64,000 nucleotides of DNA, taken from contig BSBN01001752.1 of the NCBI GenBank assembly GCA_027924645.1, positions 14,995,001 to 15,059,000 on the forward strand. Reading direction: 5' to 3'. Position numbers and translations under genes: made by a program. The DNA comes from Cunninghamia lanceolata. Its lineage: Eukaryota > Streptophyta > Pinopsida > Cupressales > Cupressaceae. The notes beneath the pieces are model-generated. The model searched no databases and was not told the DNA's origin. It was given only the letters and a program-made list of their open reading frames with translations. Positions 44,892 to 57,109 of this stretch are shown here, in pieces (the first letter of the stretch is position 1; every line of letters starts with the position of its first letter).

Positions 44892-46581
44892 TGTCACATC
44901 CCCAATTTCTTGACTTCTTGATTTGACTATAAATAGAAATGTAAATGTTACTTATGATTGTATTATAAATAGATAATTGTTATTTTCTCTTGAATATGAT
45001 ATGGATGTTAGGCTTCGGCTATTGATTTGGGGTACTAACCTATTAATGAAAATTTGAATTTAATGATGGTAGATTGTCGAAGATAAGGGTGTGGTAAAGG
45101 TAGAGGTGGTTAGCCACTTGACAGGGATGGGATGGAGTGAGAGACTCGATGCCATACACAAGCACTTAATCTATTTTGCATTGCATTTGCATTTTTGTCA
45201 TTCATAAACGAACTAGGTGATTGATGCATTGACTCACCATTTAGGTTAGAAAATATTCATTTGTTTTTCTAGTTGCATAATTAAATAATTTGCCAATTAA
45301 ATTTAAATGTTCTTTTATTTTATTAGAATAAAATTAATAGTTATCTTTTTTATTATTTATAATGGTGTTTTGAGAAAATAATTTCTTTGGTAATATTAGT
45401 TAATTAGAAAAGTAAAAATGATATTGTATTTTCATAATTCTAGCTAATGACAAAAAGAAAAATAGAAAAAGAAAACTATAGTAGAATAAAACAAATTGAA
45501 GATAGAATAAAGCAAAAGTATTGGAAAGAAAGCTAATTTAGAATAAAAACAAGAAAAAAATACTTAAATTAAACTAATTTAAGAAAGCAAACCCATGATT
45601 GGGAAAAAAAGCCAAAAAAATCAAGAAAGAAAGAAAAAAAGATAGAAACAAAAGTAAGAAAACAAGAACAAGAAGAAGGGGAAACAAGATGAAAAGAGAT
45701 CACTCAGTACAACAAAAGGGGGGCAAAAACATCATTACGGGATGAATTAAAAAGGAGAGACAACTTCAAAACTAAAGAAACTATCGACTCACCAGGTGCC
45801 CGTTCTTTATGAATTTGTTGATAATCTTTAAAATGAAATGTATATTTAATTATTAGGCTATCTTTGTGTATGTCGGAAGTATGCTAATGTTGGTTATTTA
45901 TTAATTTCATAATCATCTTTTAGTGGCAGTCACTAGTTTATTTTTGATGGATTTCTTTTATTGCTAAGGCGCCTACCTATGGGTATGCTTATATATATGT
46001 ATATATATCCTGCAATCATGGCCATCTTCCAAACCCCATTTCATTTTTGGGAGTTGCTAAACGGATCACAGATTGTGTTATCGACTTCATATTTTATATG
46101 CGTGTCTATCACGAATTTTATAGCTACCAGTTTAGTTTACTTCAATCATTTTTGAAACTCTCCAAAATTCACATTTGTGCATATAATGTATTTATGGCAT
46201 GAGATCATAGGGATTTTAGCTTCACTACCATGTCGTGGATTCCTTTGAGATTCTCTTATCCACAAGTAGGAAATGACAGAGTTAGTCAAAGTGGGTACAT
46301 ATATAATAGTCGTAAGAAAGACGTCTGATAATTCTTAAGTTTGGAAAATTACTTAAAGATTTCAAGCGTAGGGATTCAGATTCATGAAGAAGCTAATTTT
46401 TCTCTAGAAATAGTAGTAATCAACTGTGTAGTTATTTCATGATCTAGGTATGTCTATGATGGATAGTTCAAACCCTTCAATGAATCTAATTTGTGCATAT
46501 ATTGCAGCTATAACAATTGTAGGTGTTTTTCTATGTTAATTAGTAACGGAGTATAATAGAATCAGTACACCAGGTTGGGAT

Positions 46582-46674
46582 GTTCTAACTGCTATAGTTC
46601 TTGTGATCAATATGATGTATTTTAGCATATTGGTTGTTTGGTCAAGTTCCTTGGGCATAATTATTGATTTACAG
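46582..46674 (+). repeat. 93-bp duplication flanking an inserted copia fragment, left copy
   Basis: Nearly identical to 47593-47685 and single in the 3' LTR (around 55410-55510). It flanks the insertion like an over-long target duplication. Confidence 0.85.
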
Positions 46675-47076
46675 AAAGAGAGAGATGCATTAATATAATG
46701 AATTCATTCAGATGATTGGACAAAACCCCACCTTCTCTCATTTTCAGGTTATATAATTTCTTCATAATAAATACCTTGTTCGAAGCCGAAGCAATCGCAT
46801 ACATACTGGAGAGCTTTTCCCAAAGCGCTTTCATAGTACTCTCATTTGAGACATTAAATAATACATTGCTAGACAATGAGAAAAAAATAGTTGCCTTCGC
46901 TTTCATATCAATTTTTTCCCAGTGTTCATCCGTCATAGTACCTTGTCCTTTGGCTTTCCCCTGTAAGGCAAGAGACAAGCCCTGTTTGATAAGAAGAGAC
47001 TCCATATGCACTTTCCAAAGACCAAAGTTTTGGCCTGTAAATTTCTCTATTTTCTATTTTTCTGAATCATCCATTT
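46675..47076 (-). pseudogene. Copia gag N-terminal fragment (UBN2 type)
   Basis: MDDSEK, stop, then KIEKFTGQNFGLWKVHMESL, then LWEKLSSMYAIASASNKVFI and LYNLKMREGGVLSNHLNEF. This is a clear plant copia gag opening (GxNFxxWKxxM; LW..L..xY). It is truncated at the insertion edge. About 130 codons remain, with one TAG. Confidence 0.85.
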
Positions 47077-47270
47077 TGATTGCTGTACAAGTTCCCAAAA
47101 AAAACTTCACAGGGTATCTCCTGGACCGAGCTTCACACAAAGCTCTAATACCAATTGTAAATTCAAAAACAGAATTACAGAACCAAGATAAGAAGAAAAC
47201 AGCAAAATCAAAACAATGCTCAGAATGAAAAATATAAAACAACATACACAGAAAGAACAAGATCTTTAAC

Positions 47271-47298
47271 GTGGTTCACCGTTTCAGGCTACATCCAC
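47271..47298 (-). promoter_or_regulatory. Two-stem hairpin in copia-fragment LTR
   Basis: Minus strand: GTGGATGTAGCC, loop, GGTGAACCAC. Outer GTGG/CCAC and inner CC/GG stems, the same plan as the larger LTRs but with a different internal loop. Confidence 0.5.
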
Positions 47299-47592
47299 AA
47301 TGAAGGGCAAATTTATTATATTAATGCATCTCTCTCTTTCTGTATCACATACATCACTGTTTTCTGTATTACATACATCACTGTGTATCTCTGTCTAACA
47401 ATAGCGTTTTCTCTTACATAGTAAAAGACTCCTCTCCAACCACATACCAACCGTCTTACCTCTGGAAACAACGAAACAGGTCCAGAAGCGGTTATATGCC
47501 AAGAATAGGCAATGTGCAGATAGAGCGGTTAGAAGGAATCAAAGGCAGTGAATTGCCGTTACATATGGGCTTCAACAGCCACGTGCCCAACA

Positions 47593-47685
47593 GTTCTAAC
47601 TGCTATAGTTCTTGTGATCAATATGATGTATTCTAGCATATTGGTTGTTTGGTCAAGTTCCTTGGGCATAATTATTGATTTACAG
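47593..47685 (+). repeat. 93-bp duplication, right copy
   Basis: Second copy of 46582-46674, beginning directly after the copia LTR terminus. Confidence 0.85.
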
Positions 47686-50488
47686 TTATGAATGCAAGAA
47701 GGTGTATAAGAAAGAAAGTTTAGTATTCAAATGCATTTTAGCTTAGCATTTCTCATTTTGTACATAACCTTCAACCTTTACATTAAGAGGAGTAGTGTTA
47801 TTAGTTCACATGTGTTCTCTACCGTCATAGAGGTAGATAATGACATAGTGGTGGAATCGATTTACACACGCCGATTTTAATTGCTTGTGAACTTCTTAAG
47901 CCTTCAACTTTCCTCATTAAGCATGAAGTTATCATCGCATTCCACGAGACAACGTCTCTTTATGACATTCGGTCAACAGGTTCATGCCTTGTGTGCACAT
48001 CCTTTTCGCATATGTCTACCAGAGCTTTTCCAATCTTTATATCTAACAGAAATCATCTCCCATTTCGGTATAGTCAAAAGGGGCATTGGTTAAGACTGTG
48101 AAAGAGTGGCTGTTATACCTCAATCTCCTCTTTTATTTCCTTTGAGCCTTTCATAATATCTGTTTCAATCTTCCAACAACCTCTTGTGCTAATTGTTAAT
48201 AACATACTTTCAGTTAGCCTCCTCAAAATTGAAAATCGACCTATAATTATTGCCGATCATTTCAAAGCTAATCGGTGTTGAAATAATTGGCCCAACACTG
48301 TGATATTACAATTTTTCCTTAGTCATCGTGTTTTGGCCTCTAGGCACCATTCTTATATCTTCTTTATATACTTGTCTGGCTTTGTTCTCCTCAGTCAACC
48401 AAACTTCACTTCAATGATCATTCATTTTCTATATTTTAATTATATTTTGTGCATAACCCGGCGATCATTGCATGTTTTAAATTCTATTTTGTGCATATCC
48501 GGCAATCACTACGTCCACGAGATAACATCTCTTTAATGCAATCTCCATTTCGCCCAGCGTGAGCCTCAGGAAGCTGTTGGCTTTCTTTATTTCTATTGTT
48601 ATATAACTCATTTTTTATTAAAGAATATTGTTTATTTTAGAGTCCTTTCGTTGTCTTCTTATCATGTAAAAATCGTTGTCCATATATCCTTTATCAATCG
48701 CTGACTAAGAGAAAACTTAGTGTCATAATTAATAGCATTTTATTCCTCTTTTGTTTTGATCGACTTTGCTTTTGAAGGCATTATCTTTCAGCCTTTCAAA
48801 TACTCTACAACAGTTATGCCATAGTTCGACAGCGCCAGCATTGACGGCATGCTCCTCAATGAACAAATCACTTTCCTTATTACTGCCATTAGAAGACTTT
48901 AGTGATAAGATTTTATCTATCCTGTGACGGTGTAGCATGTTCAAACTTATGATTAGTTCACCTCATTATCTTGGGTGCTGACGTGTTTGACTTAAAGTAT
49001 TGATCATTGTATGTTAAATTAAAAACCGATTAACCTGCCCTCTTGGGGGCAACTCCTTTTCTTTTCATATCCTGTGAGCTTTGCTGGCCAGTTCCCTTGT
49101 GTATAGCTGTAATCATTAACATTAGCTGTGGTAAGACATAACAATGGGTCCGACAATGTTTTAAAACCACACATTGTTGAATAGATTAAAGATGGTGATC
49201 ATTATTATAAATAATATAATTAAATCCATAACTCAATCAAGGGGCTATTAATAAAATCATAATACATTAATAGATTGTGGGCATATAACTTGATTACCTT
49301 GACAACAAATCTTTCCCTACATAAATAAAAACATAGTGATAATCTCCAAAATATTGAAGATAGTAGGAATAATTTGATTTCTTGAGTTCGTTATTAGATA
49401 AATCACCTTTCTCATAAATTCATTATAGATTGTAGTACTTTGCAAAAATTGTACACTTAATGTATGAAACTAGTTATTAAGATCATCGAACACTCTTCTT
49501 ATGTGCATCATACACTCTCATACAACCTTCAAAATGAGAATGACATAAGTTGGCTTTTTCCTATTTTACCATGATATAAAAGTCAATTATAAGAATGGAG
49601 GTGGAATTGTACTCAATTTTAATTTGCATGTCTGTAACTATGTAAGACAAATGGTATATTCTTTAAACCAAATCATTCTACCTATAAATATGGAGAAGCA
49701 AATTCTTAGTTGTGTGTTGATTCCTAAGAAATGGTATATTATGTTCTCTCTATAACTTCTAAACCTACCTTTCGGGACAGGATGTCGAGTGTGGGCTTCC
49801 AAAGACAATAATTTTCTTTTTCAAATTTACCATTTATGTTTATTTATTGCTTTGGCCAACGCTAGATGTACTATTGAAATAGATGGGTGTTAAAAGCCTA
49901 GTTGAATTTATTTATTTATCTCTACCACATCATGCATGCAGGAAATATGTTCATTCTAGTTTAGAGTGCATATATAGGCATCAGGCTTGCATCGAGAGTT
50001 TCCCTCCTGCCATCCATTCCAGGTTACTAGGCTGCTCATGCAGGGTCAGGAATTCTTTGAGTTAGGAAGAAACCCGAGGAAATGTTGTACTTCGTGGTTG
50101 GGTGGAAAAAGCACCTTAACCATGCTCTTGGCTTCGGCTTGTAGAAGACCGATGGGTTATGGTGGCTGAAGACAAATCTTCTTATGTTATATGACTCAGG
50201 ATGTATGTTCCATTGTATTGACACTTGTATGGCTTGTTTAGCCAATTTTGTAATTGTATTTATACTCTCATTGATGTAATTTTGATGTATTATTCATGTA
50301 CTTGGAACAAGGGAAATAGATGTAGTGTTACTTCTCTTATTGTGCTTGTAATTGCACTTCTTTTTTTTTATAGAAAATTGTAAAATGTTGAACATCTATG
50401 GATATTCTGATGATCCATTTTCTTTATTTGGATTGTGTTATGCTTTGTGTTGGCTATTTTTAGTATGTGAGATTTTTAGACTTTACAT

Positions 50489-50502
50489 TTGGTATCAGAG
50501 CT
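50489..50502 (+). promoter_or_regulatory. Primer binding site of the LARD-like element
   Basis: TTGGTATCAGAGCT, exact core of the initiator-Met tRNA site, right after the LTR end. Confidence 0.85.
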
Positions 50503-50589
50503 TTCAGGTTCGACACTTGGACCGATGGGGCTCATTACGTAGTTTCATGTGAGATATACTAATAATAATACATTTATTCTTATGTCAGA

Positions 50590-50990
50590 ATGGAGGGAAC
50601 ATCAAGAACAAAAGGGCGGGCCAAAAAGTCTAATCCTAGTGATGTGCCTAGGTCACCTGTTAAGGAAGAACCACCTAAGGAATCAAAGGCAAAATGAATA
50701 AGGGGAGATGAAAAGGAGGATTCTGAAACATTGGCAGATATGATCAAGTGAATTCGTCTAGGCAAGAAAAAGAACAAGGGGCTAAAATGGTGCCAACCGA
50801 TTCGAAGGGATTAAAAAGTAAACCATCGGCCCATTAGAATTTCCCTATTGGATGTGGTCAGATTGCACCCATTCTGTAGAAAGAGGAGATTAAGGAGTGT
50901 TCGCAAGTACAACCACCCTCCAAATAAGTGCTGCTCGATTCAGAGGGAGAAGAGGAACCATAAGAGTTTCCTTTATTTGAAAATGATATG
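50590..50990 (+). pseudogene. Short gag-start-like remnant
   Basis: MEGTSRTKGRAKKSNPSDVP, then PRSPVKEEPPKESKAK-stop-IRGDEKEDSETLADMIK-stop-IRLGKKKNKG. Basic and Pro/Glu-rich; both early stops are TGA and fit CGA-to-TGA. No domain recognised. Confidence 0.35.
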
Positions 50991-51797
50991 TAAACTTTTA
51001 TTTTCAAAAAAATAGAAAACTTCTATATTAGAATAAGGATGTAAGGATCCAAAAGTAAATAAAATGAGACCTTGGTTTTAGAACACATAAATATTTTGGG
51101 AAATTCAATGGTATTTTTGTTGATTGAACATGTGTGATTTATCGTATGACGTATAATGCAAGTAGTTCTTTAGAAATAATCTTCCGTTATGAATGCAATT
51201 AGAGTCTTAGAAGACTTGTTTGTCAAAGTGACTAAGTGTATTCTCTTATTCACCTCTGATCAAGGTGTAGTGTAGCATTGTGCTCCCTTCATATAATGCG
51301 AATCTTGTAAATTTTAATACTTTATTTTATTTGACTTGGTGAATTTTAAGATGTTGTGAGGGCTAGCATGAAAATTTTCTTATTCTTAAAATTATGCCTA
51401 AGTATAGCCATCAAAGTTTTACATTGCACTTTTATGGACATGTTTGGCTTACTGTGAAAACTGAGTTCATTTTATGCTTTGGTGATTTTCTTTCTGCTTT
51501 GATATCTTATTATTCCTTTATTGTCGATGGCTATGCTTGAATGTTTTAACTACTGGTCGTGTATCATGTTATGTTATGTTCTCCATCATGCCATGGTGGG
51601 CCCTGATGGATTCTATAAGAGATTAGAATGTAGAGAATATACTAGGTCGGGGTGCATGTGTATGTACTAGAAGCATGGTAGAATGAACTCCTTTAGTTGA
51701 TGTGAGCACATAGTGTGTCTAGATATTAGGGTATTGTAGTTGGCAACCTTGGAAATTGATTTTCTTTAGAGTTTTTCTTAGTAGTTGAAGGTTTCCT
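50991..51797. other. Non-coding interior of the LARD-like element
   Basis: No ORF of note; ends at the TTCCT target site of the solo LTR. Confidence 0.4.
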
Positions 51798-53302
51798 TGT
51801 TGCAAGTATGTGCCTAACCAGTGTTGTCATTGATATCAGCATATCTGTGTTGTCATTGGTGTCGACTATGCTCTTATTTTGTTACTTGCTTGTGATGAAT
51901 ATTGCTTTGCATAATTCCTGAAGATCATGAGAATATGTTTCTGATATTGAGTTTCCATGTGCTTTTGAGAAAATTTTCCCTCCTAGTGGAAACAGTGTGT
52001 TACAGAGTATCTTTGTTTGCTAATGAACAGTTCAATGTTTTTCTGCACATATCCGATAGATTGAATATCTTTATTTGCGGATTGGAAGTAATGTTAAGGG
52101 ATGTCTGTAGATGCTACATTTCAAGTTTGAGCCTCCAGTATGAAGATTTGAGGGAGTTTGTTCACCAGAGTAAGAACTATCTTTCTGTACATTCAATGGT
52201 GACAGGGAGAAAGTATTTTGCTCCACATTCCTCTGCATTGAAGTATTATAGTCTATGGCTCTAGAGTTAAGTCTGAAATGATGTTATGTGCCTTCAACTC
52301 AAATGGTTCATAATTTGGTGGTCTGCAAGCGATCTTTTGTTTATAACAATGGATGACAGTATTGTTCAAGTGCTCCAGTTTGAAGAATCTTCTAGCTAAA
52401 GTGGTTGGGTGTTGTACAGATGTTCCTGATGATTATAACATGCTTGTGGATGTCTCTGGATCATGTTCCAACCTTTTTATTGGTCCACAAAGTATAATCT
52501 AGATCGTGGATGAAGCTTCTTCCTAAATGTCTTAGAGATAATACTAGTCTTGGCTGACTTGGTTGTTCTCACTACTTGCAGAACTGTACCTTGAAGATTG
52601 TGGAAGCGTGTCATAGCATGGAAGATTGCATTTGAGTCCGAGCTAAGGCATAACATGATTTGCATACATCATTTCCTTAGCTAATTTTTTTTAGGTCCAA
52701 ACCTATTTCTATGTATGTTTGTAATGTCGACCTTGGAGATTGTTCCAATGGTTGATGAATGTAATGCCGATCTTGATGTACATTCTAAGGTTGATGAATT
52801 ATATATATACTTGTAATGCAATTGTGAAAAAGATATCGATCATGAAGATGCGAAGATAAGTGTGAAGTGTAAAGGTAGAGAAAAGCAAAGGAAATTTATC
52901 GTGCTTCAATCGAACTGAACTTAGGCATGGAGTAAATGCTATCAAATCAGTTCACAAACCTTTGGCAATGAGCCACCCCTTGGCAATGAGTCAATCTTGG
53001 CAGTGAGCCCCAACTTTTGCACTAAGAATTTTGGGCAATGAGCCTCCGATTTTTAGTATTGCTATAACATATTATTTTGTGAGCTAACACTGACTGTGGT
53101 TTTTCCCTTATAGGGTTTTCCACGTAAAAAATTGGTGTTTCATGTGTTGAATATGTGATTGTCCTTAAGTTTCTAATTTCATGCTCTCATGGTTAAATCA
53201 TAATAACATTGATTAAGTGATTTATGTATTGATGTTCATAAGAAGTTAAGTTTTGGAGACAACTGATTAATCCCCCTCTTAGTTGTCTTGTCTGTTTCAA
53301 CA
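51798..53302 (+). mobile_element. Solo copia LTR (1505 bp) with TTCCT target duplication
   Basis: Starts TGTTGCAAG at 51798 and ends CTTAGTTGTCTTGTCTGTTTCAACA at 53302. TTCCT occurs directly before (51793-51797) and after (53303-53307). Internal GGCAATGAGCC/GGCAGTGAGCC motifs lie at 52965-53045 and a two-stem hairpin at 53096-53123. No PBS or polypurine tract adjoins, so it is a recombination-derived solo LTR. Related to the 60024-61132 LTR. Confidence 0.85.
53096..53123 (+). promoter_or_regulatory. Conserved two-stem hairpin in solo LTR
   Basis: GTGG, U-tract, CCCT, loop TAT, AGGG, U-tract, CCAC. Confidence 0.55.
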
Positions 53303-53715
53303 TTCCTAACTTGAGGATGAAGGGAATGCAGTCTTTATATGAATAAGTGTTGTATCTTGCATTCCATTGTATGGATATTTGGTGTTGGACCATGAGGAAG
53401 CCATTTGGGGTTAGCTTTCATAAACCTTGAATCTTTAGGTGGCAAAAAGTGTTTGAGGACTCATGGTAGCAATAGCGATCTTGACCTAATGCTAGTTAGA
53501 AGAACCGATTGAGAGGATGATTGGTGTGCCTTTTGATGATTGATTTATGTTATATGTATCTAAGACAAGCTAAAATTTATTCTATTGGTGTGCTTTAATG
53601 GTAAAATTATTTTCTTATACTTCATTGAATGGGATACTATTTTGACATTTGATACATTGATATTAAATTGTGTAATTATTTTTATTTAATACGACATTAG
53701 GACAATGTCTCTTCC

Positions 53716-53728
53716 AAGTGGGGAAGGA
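53716..53728 (+). promoter_or_regulatory. Polypurine tract of the LARD-like element
   Basis: AAGTGGGGAAGGA directly before TGTGACGTCC. Confidence 0.75.
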
Positions 53729-56117
53729 TGTGACGTCCCCAATTTCTTAACTTCTTGGATTTGACTATAAATAGAAATGTAAATGTTATTTATGATTGTA
53801 TTATAAATAGATAATTGTTATTTTCTCTTGAATATGATATGGATTTTAGGCTTTAGCTATTGATTTAGGGTACTAACCTATTAATGGAAATTTTAGTCTA
53901 ATGATGGCAGGTTGTCATAAACAAGGGTGTGGTTAAAGTAGAGGTGGTTAGCCACTTGGTAGGGATGGGATGGAGTGAGAGACTCAATGCCACAAAGAAG
54001 CACTTAGTTTATTTTGCATTGCATTTGCATTTTCGTCATTCATAAGCGAACTAGGTGATTCAAGCATTGACTAACCATTTAGGTTAGAAAATATTCATCT
54101 ATGTTTTCTAGTTACATAATTAATTAATTTGCCAGTTAAATTTAAATGTTCTTTTATTTCATTAGAATGAAATTAATAGTTATCTTTTATTATTTATAAT
54201 GGTGCTTTGAGAAAATAATTTCTCTGGAAATATTAGTTAATTAGAAAAGTAAAAATGATACTATATTTTCATAATTCTAGATAATGACAAAAATAAAACA
54301 GAAAAGGAAAACTATAGTAGAATAAAACAAATTGAAGATAGAATAAAGAAAAAATATTGGAAAGAAAGATAATTTAGAATAAAAACAAGAAAAAATGGCT
54401 TAAATTAAACTACTTTAAGAAAGCAAACTCATGATTGGGAAGAAAAGCCAAAAAAATCAAGAAAGCAAGAAAAAAAGATAGAAACAAAAGTAAAGAAACA
54501 AGAATAAGAAGGGGAAACAAGCTGAAAAGAGATCATTTAGTATAGCAGAAGGGGAGCAAAAACATCATGCCAGGATGAATTAAAAAGGAGAGACAACTTC
54601 AAATCTAAAGAAACTGTCGACTCACCAGGTGCTTGTTCTTTATGAATTTGTTGATAATCTTTGAAATGAAACGTATATTTAATTATTAGGCTATCTCTGT
54701 GTCTGTGAGAAGTATGGTATTTGTTGGTTATTTATTAAATTCATAATCATCTTTTAGTGGTGGTCACTAGTTTATATTTGATGGATTTCTTTATATTGAT
54801 GAGGTGCCTACCTATGGGTATGCTTATATATTTAAATATATCTTACAATAATGGTCATCTTCCAGACCCCATTTCAGTTTTGGGAGTTTCTAATCAGATC
54901 ATAGATTGTGTTATCGACTTTGTATTTTACATGCATGTGTCTATCATGAATTTTATAGCTATTGATATAGTTTCCTTCAATCATTTCTAAAACTCTCCAA
55001 AATTCACATTTGTGAATATCATGTATTTATGGAATGAGATCATAGGGATTTAAGCTTCACTACCATGTTGTGGATTCCTTTGAGATTCTCTTATTCCCAA
55101 GTAGGAAATGACAGAGTTAGTCAAAGTGGGTACATATATAATAGTCAGAAGAAAGACGTATGATAATTCTTAAGTTTGGAAAATTACTTAATGATTTTGA
55201 GCATAGGGATTCAGATTCATGAAGAAGCTAATTTTTCTCTAGAAATAGTAGTAATCAACTGTGTAGTTATTTCATGATTTTTGTATGTCTACGATGGATA
55301 GTTCAAACCCTTCAAAGAATCTAATTTGTGCATATATTGCAGCTATAACAATTGCAGGTGTTTTGATATGTTAATTAGTAATTGAGTATAATAGAATTAG
55401 AATACCGAGTTGGGATGTTCTAACCACTATAGTTCTTTTGATCAATACGATGTATTCCAACATATTGGTTGTTTGGTCAAGTTCCTTGGGCATAATTATT
55501 GATTTACAATTATGAACGCAAGAAGGTGTATAAGAAGGAAAGTTTAGTATTCAAATGCATTTTAGTTTAGCCTTTCTCATTTTGTACATAACCTTCAACC
55601 TTTGCATTAAGAGTAGTGTTATTAGTTCACATGTGGTCTCTACCTTCATAGGGGTAGACACTAGCATAGTGGTGGAATTGATTTACACATGCTGAATTTA
55701 ATTGCTTGTGAACTTCTTATGCCTTCAACTTTCCTCATTAAGCATGCAATTATCATCACATTCCATGAGATAACGTCTCTTTCAGACATTCAGTCAACAG
55801 GTTCATGCCTTGTCTATGCACCCTTTTCACATTTGTCTACCAGAGCTTTTCCAATTTTTATATCTGATGAAAATCATCTCCCATTTCGGTATAGTCAAAA
55901 GGGGCATTGGTTAAGACTGTGAAAGATTGGCTATTATACCTCAATCTCTTATTTTATTTCCTTTCAGCCTTTCATAATCGATCTTGAAATGGCCTCTTGT
56001 GGTAATGGTTAATAACATACTTTCAGTTAGCCTCCTCAAAATTGAAAATTGACCTATAATTATTTGTTGGCTGATCATTTCAAAGCTAGTCGGTGTTAAA
56101 ATAATCGCAGCACTATG
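53729..56117 (+). mobile_element. 3' LTR of the LARD-like element, first 2.4 kb
   Basis: Aligns with 44892-48268, without the copia fragment. At 56118 a minus-strand LTR begins. The 5' LTR text at the same point (CACTGTG, then ATATTAC) shows that 56118 is an insertion, with CTATG as the expected target site. Confidence 0.75.
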
Positions 56118-56550
56118 TGTTAGTTTTAGGATTAGAAATGAAATAAGCAGAAAATATAATACATATAACAATGAACACAATATTTTACCCTAGGAAAACC
56201 CTCCTACTCGAGGGAGAAAAACCTAGCAAGATATTCTCTAATATATCAGAATAATAAGTGCAGAAATGGCACTCACAATCAAGCCCTAGAAGGGCAGAAT
56301 CTTACACAATAAATTTGCACCTAAAAATAGTGTAATTCCCTTGTATAAACAATAAGATACTTCTTGTTGGATCTGCTACTTCAGATGGCGAACCTGCTGC
56401 TGAATAAGTCTTCTTAGAATTGAATCAAATGTCCAAAAGAAGAGATTCAATCTCTTATAAATACCAAACTGGGTGAATATCTTCCTGACCGACCAACAAT
56501 AGGTTATCTTCCTTTTAGAAAAATCCTCACGCAGCTATAAGACACTAACA
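56118..56550 (-). mobile_element. 3' LTR (433 bp) of a minus-strand copia relic
   Basis: Plus strand runs TGTTAG...CTAACA. On the minus strand the purine tract TAAGAGGGAG (56551-56560) comes directly before it. A two-stem hairpin is at 56190-56226. It interrupts the 3' LTR of the LARD-like element. Confidence 0.7.
56190..56226 (-). promoter_or_regulatory. Two-stem hairpin with fully different pairs
   Basis: Minus strand: CTAGG, U-tract, CCCTC, loop, GAGGG, U-tract, CCTAG. Same plan as the GTGG/CCAC hairpins, but the outer stem is CTAGG/CCTAG. Confidence 0.55.
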
Positions 56551-56588
56551 CTCCCTCTTAGCTAGGGAGGTATTTTTTCCAGATATCC

Positions 56589-57075
56589 ATGTCATGGAGT
56601 GTCTCAACATGACACCCTCAATGGCTACACCCATTTGTGGACAAGTGTTCATCATGGAATCACTCAATGTGATATCATCATGGAGTCACTCAACATGACA
56701 TCTACCATGGCTACTCCCATGTGTGGAAAGGAACATGTACACAAGCACCCATCACAGAGTCACTCAACATGACATCCACCATGGATACTCCCATGTGTGG
56801 ATAAACACAAGTACAAAGGATTCATCACGGAGTCTCTCAACGTGATTTTGTCATGGAGTCTCTCAACATGACGTCCACCATGGCTACTCCCATGTGTGGA
56901 AGGAAACACATGTACAAGTGTTCATCATAGAGTCTGCCAACATATCATCATGAAGTCTCTCAAGATGACATCTACCATGGCTACTCCCATGTGTGGAAAG
57001 AAACACAAGTAAAAGGGTACATCACAAAGTCTCTCAACGTGATGTTGTCATGGAGTCTCTCAACATGATGTCCCA
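56589..57075 (+). repeat. Minisatellite built from CATGGAGTCTCTCAACATGA and CATGGCTACTCCCATGTGTG units
   Basis: Two motif types alternate about six to seven times with variable spacers that end in ACACAAGTACAA. It lies between gag and the LTR of the minus-strand relic, where pol is missing. Confidence 0.75.
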
Positions 57076-57109
57076 TCTCAGTCTCAAAGATGAACAAGGG
57101 CTTGCACAT

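Larger units (their letters stand above)
46675..47592 (-). mobile_element. Copia fragment (5' LTR and gag start) inserted in the LTR
   Basis: Minus strand: LTR from TGTTGGGCACGTGG at 47592 to ACA at 47156 (437 bp), then PBS TTGGTATTAGAGCT (47141-47154), then gag (46675-47076). It breaks off in gag. The broken end has a 30-bp inverted copy of the LTR text around 47311-47341 (ATTAATGCATCTCTCTCTTT). It is flanked by 93-bp direct repeats rather than 5-bp duplications. Confidence 0.75.
44892..50487 (+). mobile_element. 5' LTR of the LARD-like element
   Basis: Starts TGTCACATCCCC and ends GACTTTACA before the PBS. Its first 3.36 kb (with one insertion) match 53729-56104. The last 2.2 kb have no partner in the window because the 3' LTR is interrupted. 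Short ORFs inside have no family resemblance. Confidence 0.65.
44892..56117 (+). mobile_element. LARD-like LTR element with very long LTRs, 3' LTR interrupted
   Basis: 5' LTR 44892-50487, PBS TTGGTATCAGAGCT at 50489, short nearly non-coding interior, polypurine tract AAGTGGGGAAGGA at 53716, 3' LTR from 53729. The two LTRs align from TGTCACATCC/TGTGACGTCC for about 2.35 kb. Then the 3' copy is cut at 56118 by another element. Less a 1,011-bp insertion, the native LTR is about 4.6 kb. The interior less a solo LTR is about 1.7 kb. There is no protease, integrase or RT, so any movement was by borrowed enzymes. The TGTGACGTCC start resembles Ty3/gypsy chromovirus LTRs; lineage is inference. Confidence 0.7.

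Noticed and set aside
46716..47228. 170-codon plus-strand ORF
   Set aside because: Antisense of the copia gag and LTR fragment, which has clear family wording on the other strand.
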